Origin: Acidobacteriota bacterium
GTDB lineage: Bacteria; Acidobacteriota; Terriglobia; Terriglobales; Acidobacteriaceae
Direction: 5' to 3'
Assembly: GCA_003225595.1 (NCBI GenBank)
Contig: QIAR01000450.1
Coordinates: forward strand, 1 to 5,089
DNA length: 5,089 nt
Shown here: one piece after another, positions 1 through 5,089 of the stretch
How positions within the stretch are numbered: position 1 is the stretch's first letter
Layout of the letters: each line of letters begins with the position of its first letter
Translations under genes and position numbers: made by a program
The notes under the pieces: generated by a model
Database searches by the model: none
Seen by the model: the letters and a program-made list of their open reading frames with translations, nothing else
What the model was told of the DNA's origin: nothing

Positions 1-1
1 G

Positions 2-697
2 CCTGCTGAGTATCAAGATTTTCCCGCCGACCACCAACTCAATCTTTTGCTTCCGGACAGCTTCTACCGTCCTTTATGGAAATCGCTGTTCGTCAACCTA
101 CGTGACCGCATTTTGCCGGAGAAATTGCCGCCGCTGCAGATCACTTCACGGCCGGTGGAGGTTGGCATGCTGATCGGGGACATCCTGGCCTTGCCCTGGT
201 ACCGCACAGTTTTCACCAACCTCGGCGATATGATTGCCCCGGAGATTCTGCAACCTCTGCAGCTTGAGTCGCGGCCCGTGGACGTTGGTGAGCTGATCAG
301 CGACCAGATGAGTCATTTCTGGTGGACCTCGCTGCTCCGAAACCTGGCAGACGCCATCGTGCCCGAGAGACAGTCTGCTTTGCAGTTGACTTCAACGCCC
401 GTGAAGCCAGGGTTACCGTCAGACACACTGGAACTGCCACGCTGGTCTTCCCTGATTAGCGCACCCAAGATTTCATTGCCTGACAAGCCAAAATCTGCAT
501 ATGTAACCCCACAGTCCATTGTTGCGCGAGTCCTGCCGAGTTCGCCGACGCAGATCCAGGCTGACGCTGATCCTTCTCACGCCCATGCCACCAAGTTAAG
601 GCATCGTCTGTCGCGTTCTCGTTTGCGCGAGGCTTTCTTGATCTCTGTCGCTAGTTTGGAAGCGCTTTATTTGTTGGCGGTGTACTTCGGAAGATGA
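2..697 (+). CDS. Tandem-repeat protein with C-terminal membrane anchor (5' partial)
   Basis: The reading frame is open to the left edge, so the gene probably begins upstream. The first usable start inside the window, a TTG at 47, has no Shine-Dalgarno sequence. Counted from that TTG the visible part is 216 residues. It holds three copies of a 41-residue unit of the form W-x-x-L-x-x-N-L-x-D-x-I-x-P-E...LQL-x-S-R-P-V-x-V-G, with exact spacing (N17/N58/N99, P36/P77/P118). A Pro/Ser-rich linker follows (about 124-182), then a basic patch (RHRLSRSRLR) and one hydrophobic segment (about 193-215) ending in Arg at the stop. Basic residues just before the segment suggest a tail anchor with the repeats in the cytoplasm (inference). 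The 'PEKLPPLQ-TSRPV' wording resembles stretches I associate with acidobacterial TonB-like envelope proteins, but no TonB C-terminal domain is present. Function is unknown. The next gene follows in the same direction. Confidence 0.7.
   Translation, partial: PAEYQDFPADHQLNLLLPDSFYRPLWKSLFVNLRDRILPEKLPPLQITSRPVEVGMLIGDILALPWYRTVFTNLGDMIAPEILQPLQLESRPVDVGELISDQMSHFWWTSLLRNLADAIVPERQSALQLTSTPVKPGLPSDTLELPRWSSLISAPKISLPDKPKSAYVTPQSIVARVLPSSPTQIQADADPSHAHATKLRHRLSRSRLREAFLISVASLEALYLLAVYFGR
47..415 (+). repeat. Three tandem 123-bp (41-residue) coding repeats
   Basis: Units lie at about 47-169, 170-292 and 293-415. They align without gaps: the S-R-P-V or S-T-P-V motif recurs every 41 residues, as do N-L-x-D and I-x-P-E. 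The DNA has diverged more than the protein pattern, so the duplications are old and selection seems to preserve the protein motif. A fourth degenerate copy may start at the L-E-L-P-R-W-S-S-L stretch near 431. Confidence 0.8.
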
Positions 698-812
698 TTG
701 GCAACTTCGCTGGTTCCGCAGCGTGTGAATCCGAAACCTGTCTCAGGGTGCTTAGGGCGCGCGCTTAACCTGATACGAATCGCAGGCTGTGGAGCTGCGC
801 TCACGGTTGGAT

Positions 813-818
813 GGAGAG
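813..818 (+). promoter_or_regulatory. Ribosome binding site deciding the start at 824
   Basis: GGAGAG lies 5 nt before the ATG at 824. The frame is open back to a TTG at 698, directly after the previous gene's stop, but neither that TTG nor a GTG at 725 has a comparable site. The ATG also places a signal peptide at the protein N-terminus, which supports this start. Confidence 0.6.
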
Positions 819-823
819 CGGTA

Positions 824-1990
824 ATGCGACGTATTGAATTGCCCAATCCGGCTCACCTGGTGTTAATGCTCGCGGTGCTGTACCTCGTCCAACCTCGTCT
901 ATTGGCGCAAACACAAAGCGGGTCCGACGCGCCAACAAACGATACCGGCAAATCTTGGACTGCAACAACTGAACAGCAGAACACCACTGCAACCTCGAAT
1001 CCGACGCGGACTAAGGAAACGCACACAGAAACCAAGGGCCGCACGGTCGATAAACAAGCTGTTGAGCGCCTCGGCTCTGATGGCCGCTATGAGCCTTACC
1101 TCGATACTGAGAAAGAATCGGTTCGAGTGGACGTGACGACGGTGCGAACTACAGAGCGCTCATTCGGCAGGAGTCCCGATGGGCAGAAAATGCTGATGCA
1201 GGTGACAGAAGAAGAAACGCGTACTCTGCCCGGCGGAGAAGAGAGAGTCGTTCGCACGACTTCAAATCCTGATGTGAATGGCCGATTACAGGTGGTGAGG
1301 CGCGAGATTCAGAACGCGAAACAAATTAGTTCCGCTGTGCGGGAGACGAAAACTACCGTCTTCAGCCCCGATGTCAACGGAGGCTTGGTGCCAGCCAAGC
1401 AGGTCCAGGAGCGCGAGACCCGCAGCAACGATCATACGATCGAATTTCGCAAGTCGACGCTGTTGCCCGACGCCAATGGTAATTGGGAACTGAACGAAGT
1501 CAGGGAAGGTGTCACTAAGGAAGAGAACAGTAAAGACCGTATTAAGGAGGAGCGAATTTTGCGGCCCGACATTGAAGGCAAGCTTGCCGTTTCGGAGCAA
1601 ACCATCAGTAAGGAATCCGCAAGCGCTCCGGGGGAGAATCGCCAGACGGTCGAAACCTATTTAACGGATCTTCCCGGAACTTCTCCGGATGGCAGCTTGC
1701 GTCTGAACCAGCGAGTTACAACAGTTGTTCGCAAAGGTAGTGACGGTGGACAAGTAACCGAGGAGCGAGTCGAGCAACGAAATCCTGCGGCACCCGGTGA
1801 TAACCTCCGCGTAACTCAAAAGACCATTGACATCGCGCGCCCCGGAACTGGCGGTACAACGAATGAGCAGCGAACGATTCAATCGCTCGATTCGAATGGC
1901 AATCTCGGAGTCGTCTGGGTGGATACGGGAAAGGCGGACCACACACCTGCGGTCCAGGTTGATACCAAGCCACCAGCCAAGCCCCAGTAA
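824..1990 (+). CDS. Secreted protein of D-x-N-G tandem repeats, function unknown
   Basis: A protein of 388 residues from the ATG with GGAGAG upstream. Residues 1-28 form a Sec-type signal peptide: a basic start (MRR), a hydrophobic core LVLMLAVLYLV (about 12-22) and a likely cleavage after RLLA. A polar Thr/Asn/Ser-rich stretch follows (about 30-78). The rest is repeats marked by S/L-P-D-x-N-G-x-L loops with Asp at about 86, 119, 150, 183, 216, 249, 288, 326 and 356. Four central copies are exactly 33 residues apart. Between loops the sequence is alternating polar and Val/Ile/Thr, typical of extended beta strands, so each unit may be a beta hairpin and the whole a beta-propeller or solenoid (inference). 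The Asp/Asn/Gly loops could bind calcium, but that is not shown. No Cys occurs after the signal peptide and no catalytic motif is visible. The tail is Pro/Lys-rich. It lies 126 bp after the membrane-anchored repeat gene, same strand, so both may act in the envelope. If the TTG at 698 is used, the protein is 430 residues and the signal peptide becomes internal. Confidence 0.75.
   Translation: MRRIELPNPAHLVLMLAVLYLVQPRLLAQTQSGSDAPTNDTGKSWTATTEQQNTTATSNPTRTKETHTETKGRTVDKQAVERLGSDGRYEPYLDTEKESVRVDVTTVRTTERSFGRSPDGQKMLMQVTEEETRTLPGGEERVVRTTSNPDVNGRLQVVRREIQNAKQISSAVRETKTTVFSPDVNGGLVPAKQVQERETRSNDHTIEFRKSTLLPDANGNWELNEVREGVTKEENSKDRIKEERILRPDIEGKLAVSEQTISKESASAPGENRQTVETYLTDLPGTSPDGSLRLNQRVTTVVRKGSDGGQVTEERVEQRNPAAPGDNLRVTQKTIDIARPGTGGTTNEQRTIQSLDSNGNLGVVWVDTGKADHTPAVQVDTKPPAKPQ
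1079..1915 (+). repeat. About nine approximately 99-bp coding repeats (33-residue units)
   Basis: The repeat marker codon (Asp of D-x-N-G) falls at 1271, 1370, 1469 and 1568, exactly 99 bp apart. Flanking copies are at 1079, 1178, 1685, 1799 and 1889 with unit lengths of 30-39 residues. The four regular copies are P-D-V-N-G, P-D-V-N-G, P-D-A-N-G and P-D-I-E-G. The outer copies have drifted (S-D-G, P-G-D-N, D-S-N-G). Confidence 0.75.
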
Positions 1991-2010
1991 TCCGTCGCTG
2001 TTGCGCTTCA

Positions 2011-2036
2011 CCATACCTACAGGAAACACTGTATGG
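2011..2036 (+). terminator. Weak hairpin after the secreted repeat gene
   Basis: CCATAC (2011-2016) is the exact reverse complement of GTATGG (2031-2036). A competing inner pairing TACAG/CTGTA (2018-2022 with 2029-2033) is also possible. It sits 20 bp after the stop at 1990. No T-tract follows, so it is a poor intrinsic terminator and may only protect the 3' end of the message. Confidence 0.2.
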
Positions 2037-2269
2037 ACGGGAGGGTTTGTACGCCTTACGCTCTGTCTGTCCTTAGGGAGTCTCTCATAGCATGTCGGCC
2101 CGCTACCCGCTTTCAGGCGAAACCTCTTTGTCCGTGCGGGTGACAGAATCCTCGCATATTTCATATTCTCCCGCCGCAGTCACTTTACCCCTGGAGTGTG
2201 CCGAAGTCCTTGTTCTTGATTTTTGAGTGCTGTGTTGGGCTAGCTTCGGATGGCCGAGATGGACGTACA

Positions 2270-2282
2270 CTGTCGCTGACAG
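2270..2282. promoter_or_regulatory. Short perfect dyad CTGTC-GCT-GACAG
   Basis: Two 5-bp arms are separated by 3 bp, ending 27 bp before the GTG start of the receiver-kinase gene. It could be a small operator half-site pair or a leader hairpin. A dyad this short also arises by chance. Confidence 0.2.
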
Positions 2283-2309
2283 AACACATTTGAATCTTGA
2301 GAGTGCAGA

Positions 2310-4370
2310 GTGGCGCCGCTGCGAATACTCATAGCCGATGATCACGAAAAGGTAAGGTGGGGGCTCCGCAGTCTTCTATCCTTGCGCCCTGATTGGGACA
2401 TCTGTGGTGAGGCGGTGGATGGCCGTGATGCTGTACAGAAGGCCAGAGAGCTCAAGCCTCAGGTAGCTGTGTTGGACGTCAGCATGCCCCACCTGAATGG
2501 CTTGGAAGCCGCGCGTCAAATCCGCAAAGAAGTTCCGCAAACTGAAGTTCTGATCGTAAGTCAGCACGAATCTTCTGAGGTAATTGCAGCAGCAATCGAT
2601 GCAGGGGCACGGGGTTATGTTGTAAAGTCTGACGTCCCGCGCGATTTTCTCGATGCCGTGGAAGCGGTAAGCCAGGGCAAGCCAGTATTCAGCTCCAGGA
2701 TCTCTGAGCACCAGCCTGCCATCACTCCTCCCCCCTCGGACGATTCACTCCAGAACCCCGGTCCCGAACAGCCCGCGATCGATCACAAGCTTGAATTCGC
2801 GGGGGGTGTCGAGATGGGCGCACTAATGCGAGCCGTTGTGGAGTCGTCCGACGATGGGATCGTCTCCAAGGATCTTAACGGAGTGATCACCAGTTGGAAC
2901 GCTGGCGCGCAACGTATTTTTGGATATACGGAAGCAGAAGTCATTGGACAGCCGATTACGATCATTATTCCCCCTGAGCTGCAAGGCGAAGAGAGGCTAG
3001 TTCTGAAACGACTGAGAGCCGGTGAGCGCATCGAGCATTATGAAACGGTCCGCCTCACGAAACGCGGCAAGAGAGTCGATGTTTCTTTGACCATATCGCC
3101 GATGAAGGATTCGACTGGCCGGATCGTGGGCGCCTCCAAGATTGCGCGCGACATCACCGAACGCAAGCAGGCAGATGAAGAGTTGCGGAAGGTGCACGAG
3201 GAACTCGAAATACGAGTTCGTGAGCGCACTGCCGAGCTAGCGCAATCCAATCGGCTGCTCCAAACGCAGATCCAAGAGCGTATTCAAGCCCAAGAGGCGC
3301 TCGAACGGCAGACGGCTGTATTACGAGAACAGTCCAGGCTGCTGGATTTGGCCAATGACGCTATCTTCATCCGCAGCTTCGATGGCACTATCTCGTACTG
3401 GAACGAAGGTGCTGAACGCTTGTACGGCTGGACGAAAGAGGAAGCCTTGAAAAATCGGTTGGGCATGTTGCTGCAAACGGAATTCCCCATTCCATTTGAA
3501 GAGATCAGAGAAGTGCTGGTGCGGGAGGGGAACTGGGAAGGCGAACTCATACACACTAGACGGGACGGCAGCCGCGTCACCGTAAACAGCCGCTGGACTC
3601 TTTGGCGAAGTGCGGAGGGCAATCCCTTGGGATGGTTGCAAATCAATACCGATATTACCGGGCGCAAGCGTGCGGAAGAGAGTCTGCGTGCACTTACTGC
3701 TCGCCTGCTGCAACTTCAGGATGATGAGAGGCGGCGTATCGCACGCGAGCTCCACGATAGCGCTGGACAGATCCTCGTCGCCTTAGACATAAACCTGTCA
3801 TTGGTTCAGAAAAATGAAGGCCTCGCTCCCAACGCGGCAAATGCTGTTCGAGAAAGCATTGCATTGGTGCAACAGCTTTCCAAAGAGCTGCGGACCACTT
3901 CCCATCTGCTACATCCCCCATTGCTCGACGAATCCGGGCTGCCGTCTGCGGTCCGCTGGTTTGTGGATGGTTTTGCGAAACGAAGCAAGATTTCTGTCGA
4001 TTTAGAGATTGCGCCTGATCTAGGCCGGCTCCCGCGAGAGTTGGAGACAACTATTTTTCGTATGGTACAAGAGTGCCTCACCAACATTAACCGCCATTCG
4101 GGTAGTCCTACGGCCAGCATCCGGATCGCGCGCAACTCGAACCATGTCAGCGTTGCGGTGCGTGATCGTGGAAAGGGGATGTCCGCCGATAATTATCGTA
4201 ATTCTTTTGGGCCAATTACGCCCGGCGTCGGTATTCAGGGGATGCGAGAGCGAGTCCGTCAACTGGGCGGGCATCTACAAATCCATTCTGGAACTAGCGG
4301 CACAACGGTTCGGGCGACTCTGCCCGTGACAAATGCTGCCGCTCAAAGCACCAGTGGAGCCGCGAATTGA
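2310..4370 (+). CDS. Receiver-PAS-PAS-histidine kinase fusion (NarX/NarL-type, HisKA_3)
   Basis: A soluble two-component protein of 686 residues with no membrane segment. The GTG start follows GAGAG (2299-2303); the next Met is residue 59, inside the receiver. Domains: NarL-type receiver (about 4-125) with acidic pair D10/D11, phospho-acceptor D56 in VLDVSMP, S84 and K106, all the residues needed for phosphorylation; Pro/Ser linker; PAS 1 (about 172-285, ending DITERKQ); coiled coil (about 285-345); PAS 2 (about 342-455, ending DITGRKR); HisKA_3 dimerisation domain with H482-D483 in ARELHDSAGQ; HATPase_c with N-box E588/N592/H596, G1 box D619-R-G-K-G623, G2 box GVGIQGMRERV and G3 box GTSGTT. 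All catalytic residues are present, so it should autophosphorylate at H482. PAS 1 lacks a His at the FixL heme-ligand region, so the ligand is unknown. No DNA-binding domain is present; a NarL-type receiver normally carries an HTH. The receiver may be an input that tunes the kinase, or a partner for internal phosphotransfer (inference). The output regulator must lie elsewhere. Confidence 0.95.
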   Translation: MAPLRILIADDHEKVRWGLRSLLSLRPDWDICGEAVDGRDAVQKARELKPQVAVLDVSMPHLNGLEAARQIRKEVPQTEVLIVSQHESSEVIAAAIDAGARGYVVKSDVPRDFLDAVEAVSQGKPVFSSRISEHQPAITPPPSDDSLQNPGPEQPAIDHKLEFAGGVEMGALMRAVVESSDDGIVSKDLNGVITSWNAGAQRIFGYTEAEVIGQPITIIIPPELQGEERLVLKRLRAGERIEHYETVRLTKRGKRVDVSLTISPMKDSTGRIVGASKIARDITERKQADEELRKVHEELEIRVRERTAELAQSNRLLQTQIQERIQAQEALERQTAVLREQSRLLDLANDAIFIRSFDGTISYWNEGAERLYGWTKEEALKNRLGMLLQTEFPIPFEEIREVLVREGNWEGELIHTRRDGSRVTVNSRWTLWRSAEGNPLGWLQINTDITGRKRAEESLRALTARLLQLQDDERRRIARELHDSAGQILVALDINLSLVQKNEGLAPNAANAVRESIALVQQLSKELRTTSHLLHPPLLDESGLPSAVRWFVDGFAKRSKISVDLEIAPDLGRLPRELETTIFRMVQECLTNINRHSGSPTASIRIARNSNHVSVAVRDRGKGMSADNYRNSFGPITPGVGIQGMRERVRQLGGHLQIHSGTSGTTVRATLPVTNAAAQSTSGAAN

Positions 4371-4397
4371 TAACGCCCGGGAAGGGATACGACACTA

Positions 4398-4422
4398 ACT
4401 CGCCGATCGGAACGAGTCTTTT
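4398..4422 (+). terminator. Probable weak intrinsic terminator of the receiver-kinase gene
   Basis: ACTCG (4398-4402) pairs with CGAGT (4413-4417). Two more pairs are possible inside (CC 4403-4404 with GG 4409-4410), and CTTTT follows (4418-4422). It sits 28 bp after the stop at 4370, in the 72-bp gap between convergent genes. The stem is short and the T-run only four, so efficiency is doubtful. The opposite strand shows no T-tract after this stem, so the converging gene needs another terminator. Confidence 0.35.
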
Positions 4423-4442
4423 CCTTGGTCAGGTCGGAATTT

Positions 4443-5006
4443 TCAAGTCGCCCAGATCGATGCTTTTTTAGCCCATAAGCTATCCCCATATTGCTTCAGT
4501 TCCTTTGCGGCCTCTCCCAGCACGGTGTGGTCATTCGTGTTTTTATAGCGGCTCACCCACTTCCAGTAGATGGCTTCCGGCGCGACGGGGGTATTGGAAT
4601 GTTCGCGGATAATCTCATCATAACGGCGGTCCGCTTCTGCGAACTTCTTGTGTATGAAGTCAACCCGAGCCAGCCCCATCGCCAATTGGGCCCGGAATTC
4701 AGGCCGCGGGAGATAGCCTTCGCTACGGAACCTCTCAACTCCACCGGCATCCAGGATCAGCACCGTTGGTGTCCACAAAACATCAAAACGATGGAACCAT
4801 GCGGGATGTTCTTTGATGTGGGCTTTTACCGGAAGAAAATTCTGCGTGATGTAGTTGGCCGTGTCCTCATCGGAGTACGATTCGGCATCCAGCCGAACAC
4901 ATCCTCCTCATGCCGGGGCAGCACTGAAATCCAACAATAATACTTTGTTGCTCGCCTTCGCTTCGGCAAGGGCTGCGTCAAGGTCGTGACTCCACTGTAA
5001 GGGCAT
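4443..5006 (-). CDS. Thioredoxin-like selenoprotein (U-G-G-C active site), in-frame UGA = selenocysteine
   Basis: A cytoplasmic thiol/selenol oxidoreductase of the thioredoxin fold, 187 residues if the TGA at 4910-4908 is read as selenocysteine at residue 33. The ATG at 5006 follows a strong Shine-Dalgarno sequence, and in-frame stops just upstream fix the start. Thioredoxin marks: strand KVLLLDF with D26 (the buried-Asp position of E. coli thioredoxin), active site U33-G-G-C36, and the cis-proline loop W78-T-P80-T, 47 residues after U33 (44 in E. coli thioredoxin). C36 is the only cysteine, so it should pair with U33. Residues about 113-155 look like a helical TPR-type pair (ARVDFIHKKF...YWKWVSRYK), as in thioredoxin-family proteins with helical tails. 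There is no signal peptide. A SECIS-like hairpin follows the TGA directly. The alternative is a nonsense mutation or sequencing error, but the stop's exact place at the first Cys position, with intact sequence on both sides, argues against it. A Trp codon change would not give C-x-x-C. The substrate is unknown. An internal TTG at 4778 would give a 111-residue fragment without the active site. Confidence 0.8.
4872..4907 (-). promoter_or_regulatory. Putative bacterial SECIS element
   Basis: The 36 nt directly after the TGA fold into a hairpin. The upper stem TTCGGC (4897-4892) pairs perfectly with GCCGAA (4886-4881) around the loop TGGAT. The lower stem GGAG (4907-4904) pairs with CTCC (4875-4872). 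Between them, A4902-T4877, T4901-G4878, G4900-C4879 and G4898-T4880 can also pair, leaving one G/A mismatch and a bulged T at 4899. The loop starts 16 nt after the TGA and has G at its second position. This agrees with the usual bacterial rule (small loop, G among its first two bases, roughly 16-37 nt from the UGA). The E. coli fdhF element also has a bulged U on its 5' arm. The structure was drawn by eye; no free energy was computed. Confidence 0.65.
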
Positions 5007-5012
5007 CTTGTA

Positions 5013-5020
5013 CCTCCCCT
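5013..5020 (-). promoter_or_regulatory. Strong ribosome binding site of the selenoprotein gene
   Basis: On the minus strand AGGGGAGG lies 6 nt before the ATG at 5006. It is the best Shine-Dalgarno match seen in the window. It supports translation from upstream of the TGA, which matters because it shows that the 32 codons before the TGA are a real gene start. Confidence 0.8.
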
Positions 5021-5034
5021 GCGGTCTTCTTTGT

Positions 5035-5088
5035 TCAGGCTTCTAGCAATAGATGGTTGCGAAGCACCGTTCGTTTCAGGTATTTGCG
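5035..5088 (-). CDS. Possible C-terminal tail of an upstream gene (5' partial)
   Basis: One minus-strand frame runs in from the right edge for 17 codons (RKYLKRTVLRNHLLLEA) and stops at TGA 5037-5035. It ends 28 nt before the selenoprotein ATG, a spacing usual within an operon. The stretch is too short to recognise, and another frame is also open here, so this is tentative. No clear promoter is visible in the 83 bp upstream of the selenoprotein, which would fit co-transcription from beyond the window. Confidence 0.25.
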   Translation of the reverse strand, partial: RKYLKRTVLRNHLLLEA

Positions 5089-5089
5089 A

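Larger units (their letters stand above)
1991..2309. other. Non-coding interval before the receiver-kinase gene
   Basis: These 319 bp hold no convincing gene in either direction. The open frames here are short, basic and lack ribosome binding sites. A possible sigma-70-like promoter is GTGACA (2140-2145), a 16-bp spacer, then CATATT (2162-2167). It matches the consensus at 5/6 and 4/6 positions and would leave a leader of roughly 130 nt. A short dyad (2270-2282) lies closer to the gene. A separate promoter for the kinase is likely given the gap, but these particular boxes are only a guess. Confidence 0.35.

Noticed and set aside
695..723. A second selenocysteine codon at TGA 695-697 with a hairpin at 708-723
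   Set aside because: No redox-type motif surrounds it, it follows a terminal membrane span, and a separate start with Shine-Dalgarno sequence and signal peptide lies downstream. The hairpin shows that small stem-loops near a TGA can occur by chance.
1661..2164. A 167-codon minus-strand open frame across the end of the secreted repeat gene
   Set aside because: Most of it lies antisense to clearly repetitive coding sequence. The product is Arg/Ser-rich with no domain or Shine-Dalgarno sequence.
2103..2345. An 80-codon minus-strand open frame in the non-coding interval
   Set aside because: It overlaps the start of the receiver-kinase gene, encodes a polar unstructured-looking peptide and has no ribosome binding site.
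2823..3164. Heme-binding (FixL-like oxygen sensor) PAS domain
   Set aside because: The first PAS domain lacks a histidine in the helix where FixL-type PAS domains carry the heme ligand, so oxygen sensing by heme is not supported.
4443..4778. A stand-alone 111-residue protein starting at TTG 4778
   Set aside because: The start lies inside the thioredoxin fold just before the cis-proline loop, has no Shine-Dalgarno sequence, and the same frame carries conserved-looking thioredoxin sequence upstream to an ATG with a strong one.
4491..4940. A 149-codon plus-strand open frame opposite the selenoprotein gene
   Set aside because: It is the antisense shadow of the thioredoxin-like gene. It has no ribosome binding site and its translation shows no recognisable domain, whereas the minus strand shows thioredoxin motifs.
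4443..5006. Pseudogene created by a nonsense mutation
   Set aside because: Not fully excluded, but the stop is the only lesion, the frame is intact on both sides, and it sits exactly at the catalytic Cys position with a SECIS-like hairpin after it.
1..5089. CRISPR arrays, tRNA or rRNA genes, insertion-sequence ends
   Set aside because: No direct-repeat/spacer pattern, cloverleaf, rRNA core sequence or terminal inverted repeats with a transposase were seen on reading both strands.

Overview
The window looks like chromosomal DNA of a mid-to-high-GC bacterium, most likely an Acidobacteriota member. This is inference. The main clue is the repeated 'PEKLPPLQ(L/I)TSRPV'-type motif in the first gene, which I associate with acidobacterial membrane and TonB-like proteins. 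The style of the NarL-type receiver and kinase domains is compatible with that.

Layout: (1) Positions 2-697 (+) hold the 3' part of a gene for a protein with three 41-residue repeats and a C-terminal membrane anchor. (2) Positions 824-1990 (+) encode a secreted protein with about nine repeats of roughly 33 residues, each centred on a D-x-N-G loop. I recognise no function for either of these. (3) Positions 1991-2309 are non-coding and hold a weak hairpin, a possible promoter and a short dyad. (4) Positions 2310-4370 (+) encode a soluble receiver-PAS-PAS-HisKA_3-HATPase_c fusion, a two-component protein with an input receiver and no DNA-binding domain. (5) A 72-bp convergent gap with a weak terminator follows. 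(6) Positions 4443-5006 (-) encode a thioredoxin-fold protein whose frame is interrupted by one TGA. (7) Positions 5035-5088 (-) may be the tail of the next upstream gene.

The most important result is gene 6. Its single in-frame TGA (4908-4910) falls exactly where the first cysteine of the thioredoxin C-x-x-C motif belongs, giving U-G-G-C. The frame continues on both sides with thioredoxin features: a buried-type Asp before the active site and a W-T-P-T cis-proline loop after it. The ATG has a strong Shine-Dalgarno sequence. The TGA is followed directly by a stem-loop that fits a bacterial SECIS element. I read it as a selenocysteine-containing thioredoxin-like protein. Conventional gene calling would start it at an internal TTG (4778) and lose the active site.

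The genes show no obvious common pathway. The first two are plausibly one cell-envelope transcription unit. The kinase and the selenoprotein converge and are probably independent.
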